Part shown: positions 1 through 5,141 of the stretch, one piece after another
How positions within the stretch are numbered: the stretch's first letter is position 1
Layout: each line of letters opens with the position of its first letter
Source of the DNA: Halobacteroidaceae bacterium
Lineage (GTDB): Bacteria > Bacillota > Halanaerobiia > B1SED10-174
Assembly (NCBI GenBank): GCA_003550445.1
Contig: PUKG01000013.1
Span: 1 to 5,141 of the forward strand
DNA length: 5,141 nucleotides
Reading direction: 5' to 3'
Translations under genes and position numbers: made by a program
The notes under the pieces: model-generated
Told to the model about the DNA's origin: nothing
Database searches by the model: none
Seen by the model: the letters and a program-made list of their open reading frames with translations, nothing else

Positions 1-4
1 TCTT

Positions 5-11
5 AGAAGGG
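5..11 (+). promoter_or_regulatory. Ribosome binding site deciding the start of the YhgE/Pip gene
   Basis: AGAAGGG lies 9 bases before the ATG at 21. The in-frame ATG at 12 directly abuts this site and so has no usable spacing, which favours the start at 21. A TAG at 4-6 just overlaps the site and could be the stop of an upstream gene cut off by the window edge, but that cannot be tested here. Confidence 0.7.
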
Positions 12-20
12 ATGATTTTA

Positions 21-1187
21 ATGGAAAAAAAGGTTGTAAAAAAGAAAGCTTTTGGAGTTGTGTTGATTGTAATGGTTATTCACCTGTTGTTGGCTTACGG
101 AAGCTTCGGACCATCTGCAACGAGTGAATTAAAAGAAATACCAATCGGTTTTTTAAATTCGGATGAAGGTATTGCAGGAGAAAACATGGGCTTAATGTTT
201 GAAAAAGCAATTATTGGACAGGATAACGAAAGTGTAAGATGGATGCATTTTGAGTCCATGGGTGAAATGAATGAGGCTTTGGAAAACAAGGAAGTATACG
301 GGGGATTGGTCCTGCCATCAGATCTGACGGAATCCGTTTTTTCCATCCAGGGAGAAGAACCCCGCCAGGCAATGGTTAGAGTTATTCTGAACGAAGGAAT
401 GAATCAAATCGGTGCAAACACAGTCCAGGGGATTACAAGCGGAATTATCGGCCATATGAACTTGCAAATCAGGAATGATACCCTGGGCAATATCGAGGAA
501 ATGGGGCTTCAGCTTCATCCGGGTCAGGTTACGGTTTTAACAGAACCCCTGGGTCAGCAAATTGAAAAATACAGCCCCGTTGGTGAACAAGCCAGGGCCC
601 AGCTACCCCTCATGTTTACGGTATTATTGTGGCTTGGTAGTTTGATCGGAAGCTTAATGATCTGGCTTCTTTTGCACAATAAAGATCAGCAACCGAATCG
701 TTTTGTAAAAAAACAGTTGCTGTCAGGTGTTTTACTTGCTGTAGTTCAGGCTTTTTCAACCCTGGTTGTAGTGGGTTGGTTGATGGGAATGGAACTGGCC
801 AATTATGGTTCTCTGATTATGTTCCTGATTTTTACATCTTTTGTATTCTTTTTAATCCAGAGTTCAGTCCTGAACTGGCTTGGGTTTAAAGGCTGGCCTA
901 TCCTTATCCTGATCTGGCTATTTGGCCTTCCGGTGGTTTCTCTTCCACCTGAACTTCTGTCGACATTTTACCGGGTTGGCATTTATTCCTGGATACCATT
1001 TCGGTTTAGTGTTGAAGGCCTGAACAGCATTCTTTTCTTCGATGCTGGAGGAAATCTGTCCAATATGTTGGGGATGTTGGGAATAATTGGTGCACTGTTT
1101 ATGGTTCTTATCCTTGTCTCTTATTTCAAGCTTAAAGGAAAAGACCTTTCTGTAAACCCCATGGCCAAGCGTTTTGAAACCAAGTAA
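21..1187 (+). CDS. Short YhgE/Pip (DUF3533-like) ABC-2-type membrane protein
   Basis: A 388-residue integral membrane protein. Seen: basic N-terminus (KKVVKKK), membrane segment at about residues 10-29, then an extracytoplasmic domain of about 165 residues opening with IPIGFLNSDEG (about 40-50), which matches the 'PIAVVNEDKG'-type motif of YhgE/Pip proteins. Further family-like stretches are VYGGLVLPSD and ILNEGMNQIGANT. Five hydrophobic segments follow at about 196-218, 235-255, 262-280, 290-309 and 349-368, ending in a short basic tail. Family knowledge: YhgE/Pip proteins share the ABC-2 permease fold; the class includes the phage-infection protein Pip of Lactococcus and parts of EsaA/YueB. 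Those are much longer (about 700-1000 residues) because of a central coiled-coil region that is absent here, so this belongs to the compact roughly 400-residue group. No ATPase partner is visible. Export or envelope function is inference; the substrate is unknown. Confidence is high for family, low for role. Confidence 0.85.
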   Translation: MEKKVVKKKAFGVVLIVMVIHLLLAYGSFGPSATSELKEIPIGFLNSDEGIAGENMGLMFEKAIIGQDNESVRWMHFESMGEMNEALENKEVYGGLVLPSDLTESVFSIQGEEPRQAMVRVILNEGMNQIGANTVQGITSGIIGHMNLQIRNDTLGNIEEMGLQLHPGQVTVLTEPLGQQIEKYSPVGEQARAQLPLMFTVLLWLGSLIGSLMIWLLLHNKDQQPNRFVKKQLLSGVLLAVVQAFSTLVVVGWLMGMELANYGSLIMFLIFTSFVFFLIQSSVLNWLGFKGWPILILIWLFGLPVVSLPPELLSTFYRVGIYSWIPFRFSVEGLNSILFFDAGGNLSNMLGMLGIIGALFMVLILVSYFKLKGKDLSVNPMAKRFETK

Positions 1188-1240
1188 GGTAAAACACTGA
1201 TAACCCTCTCAACAAAAGAATAAAGAATAGAAGAGAAAGA

Positions 1241-1272
1241 AAAAGAGGCGCCAATGGATTGGGGCCTCTTTT
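1241..1272. terminator. Bidirectional intrinsic terminator between convergent genes
   Basis: AAAAGAGGC (1241-1249) pairs perfectly with GCCTCTTTT (1264-1272). After one G-G mismatch the stem continues with CCAA (1251-1254) against TTGG (1259-1262), closing on a four-base TGGA loop. In the plus direction the T tract is short (TTTT, then CC). In the minus direction the hairpin is followed by a long U-rich tail, the complement of 1231-1245. It lies 53 bases after the stop of the YhgE/Pip gene and 54 bases after that of the LAL gene, so it probably serves both, more strongly the minus-strand gene. Confidence 0.85.
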
Positions 1273-1326
1273 CCTAACAAAAAAAGTAGTGAGGTTCTCT
1301 TAAACTTCTGACCAGGGGAGGATGGT

Positions 1327-4050
1327 TTAATCAATAATTTTTAATTCCTTGGCCTTTGCTACAGCTTCGGTGCGATTCTGGGCGGAAAGTTTCCCGTATA
1401 TATTTGTTGCATGCCATTTTACTGTATTTAACGAAACAAAAAGGGAAGATGCAATTTCCTGATTTGATTTTCCCTGACTGATTAAGATAAGGATTTCCAT
1501 TTCTCTTTCGCTTAGAGGCTCTACCAGTGGAGAGGGTTCCTTTTCCTTTTTTGGTCCTTCCTTTCCGGTTAAGGCTGAAAGGATTTTTTGTGAGTAACCA
1601 GGGAAAATTTTTCTTTTTCTTGCCTCCACAAGGATGGGAACTATTTCCTGACCTTCTTCAAGAAAAATCCTAAAATATCCCTGTTGTTGTCCAAATTTCA
1701 AAGCTTCCTCAAATGATTTCATACTACCATCAATTTCTCCGGTCCTGTAAAGATCTATTGCCATCAGGATTTGGGCCTCTGCGATCCCCGAGATTATGCC
1801 TTTCTCATTGGCTAAAGGGTAGGCTTTTTTTAGGATTTCCCTGGCCTCATCTTTTTGCCCCAGGTTAAATAATACCCTGGCCATGACCAGGTAAGAGGAG
1901 AGCTTAAGAGGGTTAACATTTTCTTCAGAAAAAAGATCCTGGTTTTTAAGGTATTCCATAGCAGACCCGGGGTCTTGTTTCAAAATAACCCTTGCCATTA
2001 AACTTTTTACTATTTGCTCATAGCCAAATAAATTTGCTGTTTTTTTCAGGAGGTTTTCTATTTCCAATAAAGCCTTGCGTGCCTCCTCATTTTTTTCCAT
2101 TGATAGGCAGACCTGGGCAAAGTAAAGTTTTGATAATAAAAGGACCAGGCTTTCCCGTTGGCTTAAATCACACCCCTTTTGGGTATAGGCAAGGGCAAGT
2201 TCTAATTCATTTTTTTCTCTAAAGACCTCTCCCCATAGGGCCCACATAACTCCTGCTCTTGGTGTGTTTTCCAGGCCGGTAGTTTTTGCAAACTCAAGAT
2301 GTTCTTTACAAATAGTTTCTGTGTTTTTCAAATTTCCCACAAACCAGTTAATTACTGCAAGTTTTAAATAAGCTACCTGGACAAAAAAGAGGTTTTCAGC
2401 GGTTTTCCCCTCAACTAAAGCCTCTCTATAATAATCTGCGGCCTTTTGATAATCCCCGATAATGGAGTGGGCATCTCCTGAAACAATGGCAATTCCCGGG
2501 CTGAATAAGGATTTGCCTTTTTCCAGGTTTTTCATTGCTATTTTGGAGTATTCCAAAATACCGTTTACATCGCCAAGAAATTTTGCAAGGTAGGCCTGAA
2601 TCATTCCTTTCAGGCCAATAATTTCCGATTTATTTTCTGGGGATAAAGAACCCGTACCATTTAAACCTTTGAGATCAAGGGGTTCATTTTCAAGCTCTTT
2701 TTCAACCTGGTTCAGGTCGTGTTTAGCCTCAGATAAATTCCCTTCAAGGAGCTTTAAAATAGATTTATAGAGTTTAAGTTTCAGGCTTTTGTTAACTTCA
2801 GATTCATCTATTTTTTCCAACCAGTTACTTACCTGAAGATAACCGGAACCAAACCACAAATTTTCAATATTGTCTTCCAGGAGTTTTATTGCTATTTTTT
2901 TATCAGAAACTGCAAAAGCATGCTCTATAGCTGCTAAAGGAAGGTTATTATTGGCAAACCAGCTAGATGCTTTCAAATGGAGTGGCTCAACACTTTCGGG
3001 AAACGCTTTTTTTAGATTAAACCTGAGCAACTGAGAAAAAAGGGGGTGATAACGGTACCAATCCCGGGAATCATCCTCTGGAATAATAAATAAATTTGCA
3101 TTTTCAAGTTCTTCCAGCAATTCCTGGCTATTTCTTTTTTCCAAAAGGTGGTTGCACAAATCTGCACTTAAATTGTCTAGAATAGAAGTTTTCAAAAGAA
3201 AATCTTTTAGTTCTTCTCTTTGACCTTTCAGGACTTCATCAGTAAAATAATCAAGTATATACCGACTGTTACCGGTAAAATCTCGGATAAATTGGGGGAT
3301 ATTTTTCGAGCCTTTGATGGATAGAGCTGCCATTTGCAAGCTTGCAGGCCAACCTTCAGTTTTTTCCATGAGTAATTCAATATCCTTGATTTTTAAATTA
3401 CAGCCCATCAAATCATTCAAAAAAAACTGAGTTTCCTCACTACCCATAGATAAATCCTTTTGCCTTAACTCCATAAGTTCTCTTTTTACCCTCCATCTGT
3501 GCAGAGGCCAGGGAGGGTCGGTTCTTGTAGTTATCACAAAATGGATATTCGGAGGAAGGTTTTCTATGACGTTGGTAAGTAAAGTCTGGATGTCTTTGTT
3601 GTTTAAATTATGGTAGTCCTCTAAAACAATTACCAGAGGACTTTTTATACTCAGAAGATCGTTGGAAAAATGAATAATTGATTCCTTGCCCAAATCATTT
3701 GTCTCTCCAGGTATAACAGAATTACTTCTAATGAATTCAAGGGTTTCGCTGCAGGCATTTTTTTCAACAGTCTTGATAGCAGCAATCAGGTAATTCAAAA
3801 AAAATAAAGGCTGGTTATCATTTTCATCCAGGGTAAGCCAGGCCACTCCTGGTAAAAAATCATCTACCCACTGACGAACAAGGGTGGTTTTTCCATATCC
3901 TGCAGGTGCTGAGACAAGAGTGACTTTCCGGGAAAAACCGGTTTCATTTATAAACTGAAAATTTAATTGATCTATTAATTTATCTCTTGTTACAAGTCCA
4001 CTTTTTAATTGAGGGACATAAAGCTTTGTTTTTAAAAACATAAAGCCCAT
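1327..4050 (-). CDS. LAL/MalT-type LuxR-family ATP-dependent transcriptional regulator
   Basis: A 907-residue regulator, close to the 901 of E. coli MalT. Seen in order: the LAL N-terminal motif KTKLYVP (7-13) and RDKLIDQL (22-29); Walker A APAGYGKTT (about 48-56, Lys54); Walker B LVIVLEDYH (139-147, acidic pair Glu144-Asp145); TTRTDPPWPL (174-183), the NTPase sensor region; EGWPASLQMAAL (232-243), the STAND 'GWP' motif; YRYHPLFSQLLR (332-343). A long all-helical TPR-like region runs from about 350 to 810, then a charged linker (829-842) and a LuxR/GerE helix-turn-helix (843-907) with LSEREMEIL, NQEIA and NTVKWH. Family knowledge: ATP and an inducer bound by the helical domain drive oligomerisation and activation. 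The inducer and targets are unknown here; the maltose regulon should not be assumed, as no mal genes are present. The start is the ATG at 4050, behind a G-rich Shine-Dalgarno site; the frame extends to a TTG at 4107 with no such site. ATG 4041 is an alternative. All core motifs are intact. Confidence 0.93.
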   Translation of the reverse strand: MGFMFLKTKLYVPQLKSGLVTRDKLIDQLNFQFINETGFSRKVTLVSAPAGYGKTTLVRQWVDDFLPGVAWLTLDENDNQPLFFLNYLIAAIKTVEKNACSETLEFIRSNSVIPGETNDLGKESIIHFSNDLLSIKSPLVIVLEDYHNLNNKDIQTLLTNVIENLPPNIHFVITTRTDPPWPLHRWRVKRELMELRQKDLSMGSEETQFFLNDLMGCNLKIKDIELLMEKTEGWPASLQMAALSIKGSKNIPQFIRDFTGNSRYILDYFTDEVLKGQREELKDFLLKTSILDNLSADLCNHLLEKRNSQELLEELENANLFIIPEDDSRDWYRYHPLFSQLLRFNLKKAFPESVEPLHLKASSWFANNNLPLAAIEHAFAVSDKKIAIKLLEDNIENLWFGSGYLQVSNWLEKIDESEVNKSLKLKLYKSILKLLEGNLSEAKHDLNQVEKELENEPLDLKGLNGTGSLSPENKSEIIGLKGMIQAYLAKFLGDVNGILEYSKIAMKNLEKGKSLFSPGIAIVSGDAHSIIGDYQKAADYYREALVEGKTAENLFFVQVAYLKLAVINWFVGNLKNTETICKEHLEFAKTTGLENTPRAGVMWALWGEVFREKNELELALAYTQKGCDLSQRESLVLLLSKLYFAQVCLSMEKNEEARKALLEIENLLKKTANLFGYEQIVKSLMARVILKQDPGSAMEYLKNQDLFSEENVNPLKLSSYLVMARVLFNLGQKDEAREILKKAYPLANEKGIISGIAEAQILMAIDLYRTGEIDGSMKSFEEALKFGQQQGYFRIFLEEGQEIVPILVEARKRKIFPGYSQKILSALTGKEGPKKEKEPSPLVEPLSEREMEILILISQGKSNQEIASSLFVSLNTVKWHATNIYGKLSAQNRTEAVAKAKELKIID

Positions 4051-4054
4051 TTTT

Positions 4055-4062
4055 CCACCCCC
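4055..4062 (-). promoter_or_regulatory. Ribosome binding site deciding the start of the LAL gene
   Basis: On the minus strand GGGGGTGG precedes the ATG at 4050 by four A residues. The longer frame beginning with TTG at 4107 has only pyrimidine-rich sequence upstream, so the shorter protein is preferred; its N-terminus also then begins a few residues before the conserved KTKLYVP motif, as usual in this family. Confidence 0.65.
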
Positions 4063-4163
4063 ATACTCTATATGTGTATTCTTCAGTTGATTAAAATATC
4101 CTCTCAAGTTATGGGTAAAAGAGGGTTAAAGGAGGGAGACTTTTAAAAAATCCGGATCAACAT

Positions 4164-4173
4164 AGAAATTTCT
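4164..4173. repeat. Palindrome AGAAATTTCT, possible operator
   Basis: A perfect 10-base inverted repeat, with partial extension of symmetry by flanking A/T pairs (AA at 4159-4160 against TT at 4177-4178). It lies inside the predicted leader of the LAL gene. Its left half shares CATAGAAA (4161-4168) with a second copy at 4192-4199, 31 bases away, about three helical turns. Such short AT-rich symmetry can arise by chance, so a binding role is only a guess. Confidence 0.3.
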
Positions 4174-4219
4174 GTTTTAAATACCTTTTTGCATAGAAAC
4201 CGGAACTAGAGGCTAAAGA

Positions 4220-4248
4220 ATTATATATTAAACAGAGGATTCATTGAA
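4220..4248 (-). promoter_or_regulatory. Candidate sigma-A promoter of the LAL gene
   Basis: On the minus strand a perfect TATAAT (-10, at 4225-4220) is preceded after exactly 17 bases by TTCAAT (-35, at 4248-4243, three of six matches to TTGACA). Transcription would start near 4213, giving a leader of about 160 bases before the ATG at 4050. The perfect -10 box and ideal spacing support it; the weak -35 box would fit a promoter needing an activator. Confidence 0.45.
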
Positions 4249-4302
4249 GGCGGGGAATAAGAACTTAAGAAGGATTGTTTGGATGATAAAAAACAAGGTG
4301 AT

Positions 4303-4329
4303 TTGAAACAATTCTAAAAATTTAATAAT
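4303..4329 (+). promoter_or_regulatory. Candidate sigma-A promoter of the P-loop gene
   Basis: TTGAAA (4303-4308, five of six matches) and AATAAT (4324-4329, five of six matches to TATAAT) are separated by 15 bases, shorter than the preferred 17. A start near 4336 would leave a leader of about 50 bases before the ATG at 4385. The short spacing and AT-rich background make this tentative. Confidence 0.35.
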
Positions 4330-4367
4330 TAGCAGAAATTATCATGAGCCTGGATTGGATTTGTTTC

Positions 4368-4379
4368 AGGAAGGGGGAG
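4368..4379 (+). promoter_or_regulatory. Ribosome binding site deciding the start of the P-loop gene
   Basis: AGGAAGGGGGAG ends five bases before the ATG at 4385. The reading frame is open back to a TTG at 4355, but that codon has only AT-rich sequence upstream and the Shine-Dalgarno site would then be inside the gene, so the ATG is the likely start. Confidence 0.7.
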
Positions 4380-4384
4380 CGGGG

Positions 4385-5053
4385 ATGTTTTTGGCAGATA
4401 ATGTGATTTCCCATCATCTACAGAATGTTTTCTGGATACTTGGAACCCCTTGTGGAGGAAAAAGTACAATAGCCAGGTTGCTTGCTGAAAAGTGTGGTGC
4501 AATAGTCTATAGCGCCGATGAAAAATTTGCCCAGCACAAGAAAATTGCCAATCCTGTTGAACAACCTGCTTTATGTCGTAAATTCAAGGACTGGGATTCC
4601 TATTTTGAACAACCTATTAATGAATATTCTCTCTGGCTAAAAGCAGTACAGGATGACCTGATTAGCATGATAATTGTGGACCTTTTAAAGTTATCGGAAA
4701 AGAGAAGGGTAATCTTTGAAGGATTTTTTGATATTGAAACAATAGAAAGAATAGCTGGTTATCAAAAGATTGTTTTTCTGGGGGCCACAGAAGATGTAAT
4801 CAGAGATTCCTACTTTGATCGCGAGGATAAAAAGGACATGCATCGCTTGATAGGTTCTCTAAGTGATCCAAAAGGAAAATACAAAAAAGTTTTAGATTTG
4901 GTTGTTAGTGATAGTGAAAGAGATATAAAAAAGGCTAAAGAAATTGGGCTGAAGGTGATTATCAGGGATAAGGATAGCTCTATTATTGATACTCTCGAGA
5001 AGGTTCAGAGCCACTTTGGATTAAGAGATGTAAAGGATCCCCTGGAAATGTAG
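4385..5053 (+). CDS. Uncharacterised P-loop kinase-like NTP-binding protein
   Basis: A 222-residue soluble protein with no signal peptide or membrane segment. Seen: beta strand VFWIL leading into Walker A GTPCGGKST (20-28, Lys26); strand VYSADEKF (41-48) with Asp45 where small-molecule kinases place a substrate-site acid; RRVIFEGFF (107-115), a Walker-B-like strand ending in Glu112-Gly113; KIVFLGA (128-134); an Arg-rich lid-like stretch with DREDKKDMHR (145-154); and a C-terminal GLKVIIRD strand followed by a helix ending HFGL (210-213). This order fits the adenylate/shikimate/gluconate kinase-like fold (AAA_33-type). From memory it resembles a group of roughly 220-residue Firmicute proteins with a 'GGSPCSGKSS' Walker A and a C-terminal 'HFGL', annotated only as ATP-binding or AAA family. 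The Walker A pattern does not match the classic AAA+ form, so a phosphotransferase acting on a small molecule is the better inference; the substrate is unknown. It is divergent from the LAL regulator and appears monocistronic. Confidence 0.8.
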   Translation: MFLADNVISHHLQNVFWILGTPCGGKSTIARLLAEKCGAIVYSADEKFAQHKKIANPVEQPALCRKFKDWDSYFEQPINEYSLWLKAVQDDLISMIIVDLLKLSEKRRVIFEGFFDIETIERIAGYQKIVFLGATEDVIRDSYFDREDKKDMHRLIGSLSDPKGKYKKVLDLVVSDSERDIKKAKEIGLKVIIRDKDSSIIDTLEKVQSHFGLRDVKDPLEM

Positions 5054-5082
5054 ATAGTAGTTTTTTCCCAGGGAATTTTTTT
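5040..5082 (+). terminator. Intrinsic terminator overlapping the end of the P-loop gene
   Basis: CCCTGG (5040-5045) pairs with CCAGGG (5068-5073), and AAA (5046-5048) with TTT (5064-5066) across a single bulged C at 5067; the loop is 15 bases. The stem is followed by AA and then seven T residues (5076-5082). The left arm lies in the last codons of the gene and the stop codon is in the loop. The bulge and large loop lower confidence. The sequence after 5083 is only AT-rich with no recognisable gene. Confidence 0.6.
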
Positions 5083-5141
5083 CTCAAGTCCAAAAATCCC
5101 AAATCTTAAAATTTTCTTTTTTATTCAGGTTTAAATTTAAA

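Larger units (their letters stand above)
4051..4384. other. Divergent intergenic control region
   Basis: 334 bases without a credible gene separate the start codons of the LAL regulator (leftward) and the P-loop protein (rightward). It is AT-rich and contains a candidate promoter for each direction, the palindrome AGAAATTTCT, the palindrome ATCCGGAT (4150-4157), an 8-base direct repeat, and a purine-rich stretch at 4113-4138 with GGG at 4113, 4123 and 4134, about one helical turn apart. No tRNA, riboswitch fold or convincing small gene was recognised by eye. Confidence 0.7.

Noticed and set aside
95..518. Minus-strand open frames at 95-346 and 318-518
   Set aside because: Both lie wholly inside the well-supported YhgE/Pip gene, show no recognisable domain and have no intergenic context; they are shadows of that gene.
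1313..1330. GGGGAGG followed by ATG GTT TAA on the plus strand just past the LAL stop
   Set aside because: The frame closes after two codons, and the site lies in the convergent gap; it has no coding value.
1992..2222. Plus-strand open frame of 76 codons inside the LAL gene
   Set aside because: It is antisense to the TPR-like region of a strongly supported gene, with low-complexity F/P/L-rich translation and no family resemblance.
1327..4050. Assignment of the LAL regulator as MalT itself
   Set aside because: Domain layout and length match MalT, but the whole LAL family shares these, and no maltose genes or MalT boxes are present in the window.
4283..4306. Mini-ORF encoding MIKNKVI, with AAGAAGGA eight bases upstream, as a possible leader peptide
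   Set aside because: Only seven codons, without a run of regulatory codons or an attenuator structure after it, and it lies upstream of the candidate P-loop promoter, so it may not be in that transcript.
4344..4406. Twenty-codon ORF starting at ATG 4344 and overlapping the P-loop gene start
   Set aside because: No ribosome binding site precedes it, and it runs through the Shine-Dalgarno site of the P-loop gene in another frame; most likely chance.
5065..5075. TTCCCAGGGAA palindrome as a stand-alone hairpin or operator
   Set aside because: Its centre is a single base, too small for a hairpin loop; the right part is better explained as the descending arm of the terminator starting at 5040.
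5130..5141. Perfect palindrome TTTAAATTTAAA at the window end
   Set aside because: Low-complexity AT sequence at the edge; such symmetry is expected by chance here and no flanking feature supports an operator.

Overview
The window is moderately AT-rich bacterial DNA with three complete protein genes and tight intergenic regions. Strong Shine-Dalgarno sites, U-tailed hairpin terminators and the protein families (a short YhgE/Pip membrane protein, a MalT-like LuxR regulator, and a small P-loop protein of a type I associate with Bacillota) suggest a low-to-moderate GC Firmicute, probably a clostridial or Peptococcaceae-like lineage. This placement is inference from families and composition; there is no rRNA or other phylogenetic marker.

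Layout. (1) Positions 21-1187, plus strand: a compact YhgE/Pip (DUF3533-like, ABC-2 permease fold) membrane protein with one N-terminal membrane segment, a roughly 165-residue extracytoplasmic domain and about five C-terminal membrane segments. It starts at the very left edge, so its operon partner, if any, lies outside the window. (2) Positions 1188-1326: a convergent gap holding one well-formed hairpin that can terminate both flanking genes. (3) Positions 1327-4050, minus strand: a full-length LAL/MalT-type regulator (STAND ATPase, helical TPR-like sensor, C-terminal LuxR helix-turn-helix). (4) Positions 4051-4384: a divergent 334-base control region with a candidate sigma-A promoter for each gene, a long leader for the regulator, a small palindrome and short direct repeats. 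(5) Positions 4385-5053, plus strand: a 222-residue P-loop kinase-like protein of unknown function. (6) Positions 5040-5082: a terminator that begins inside that gene; beyond it only AT-rich sequence remains.

The three genes appear to be three separate transcription units. The one suggestive link is the head-to-head arrangement of the LAL regulator and the P-loop protein, which makes the latter a candidate target. I see no mobile element, CRISPR array, tRNA or rRNA, and no clear new multi-gene system. The least understood element is the P-loop protein and its possible control by the regulator. The starts of all three genes are set downstream of the longest possible reading frame because good ribosome binding sites sit in front of the internal ATGs.
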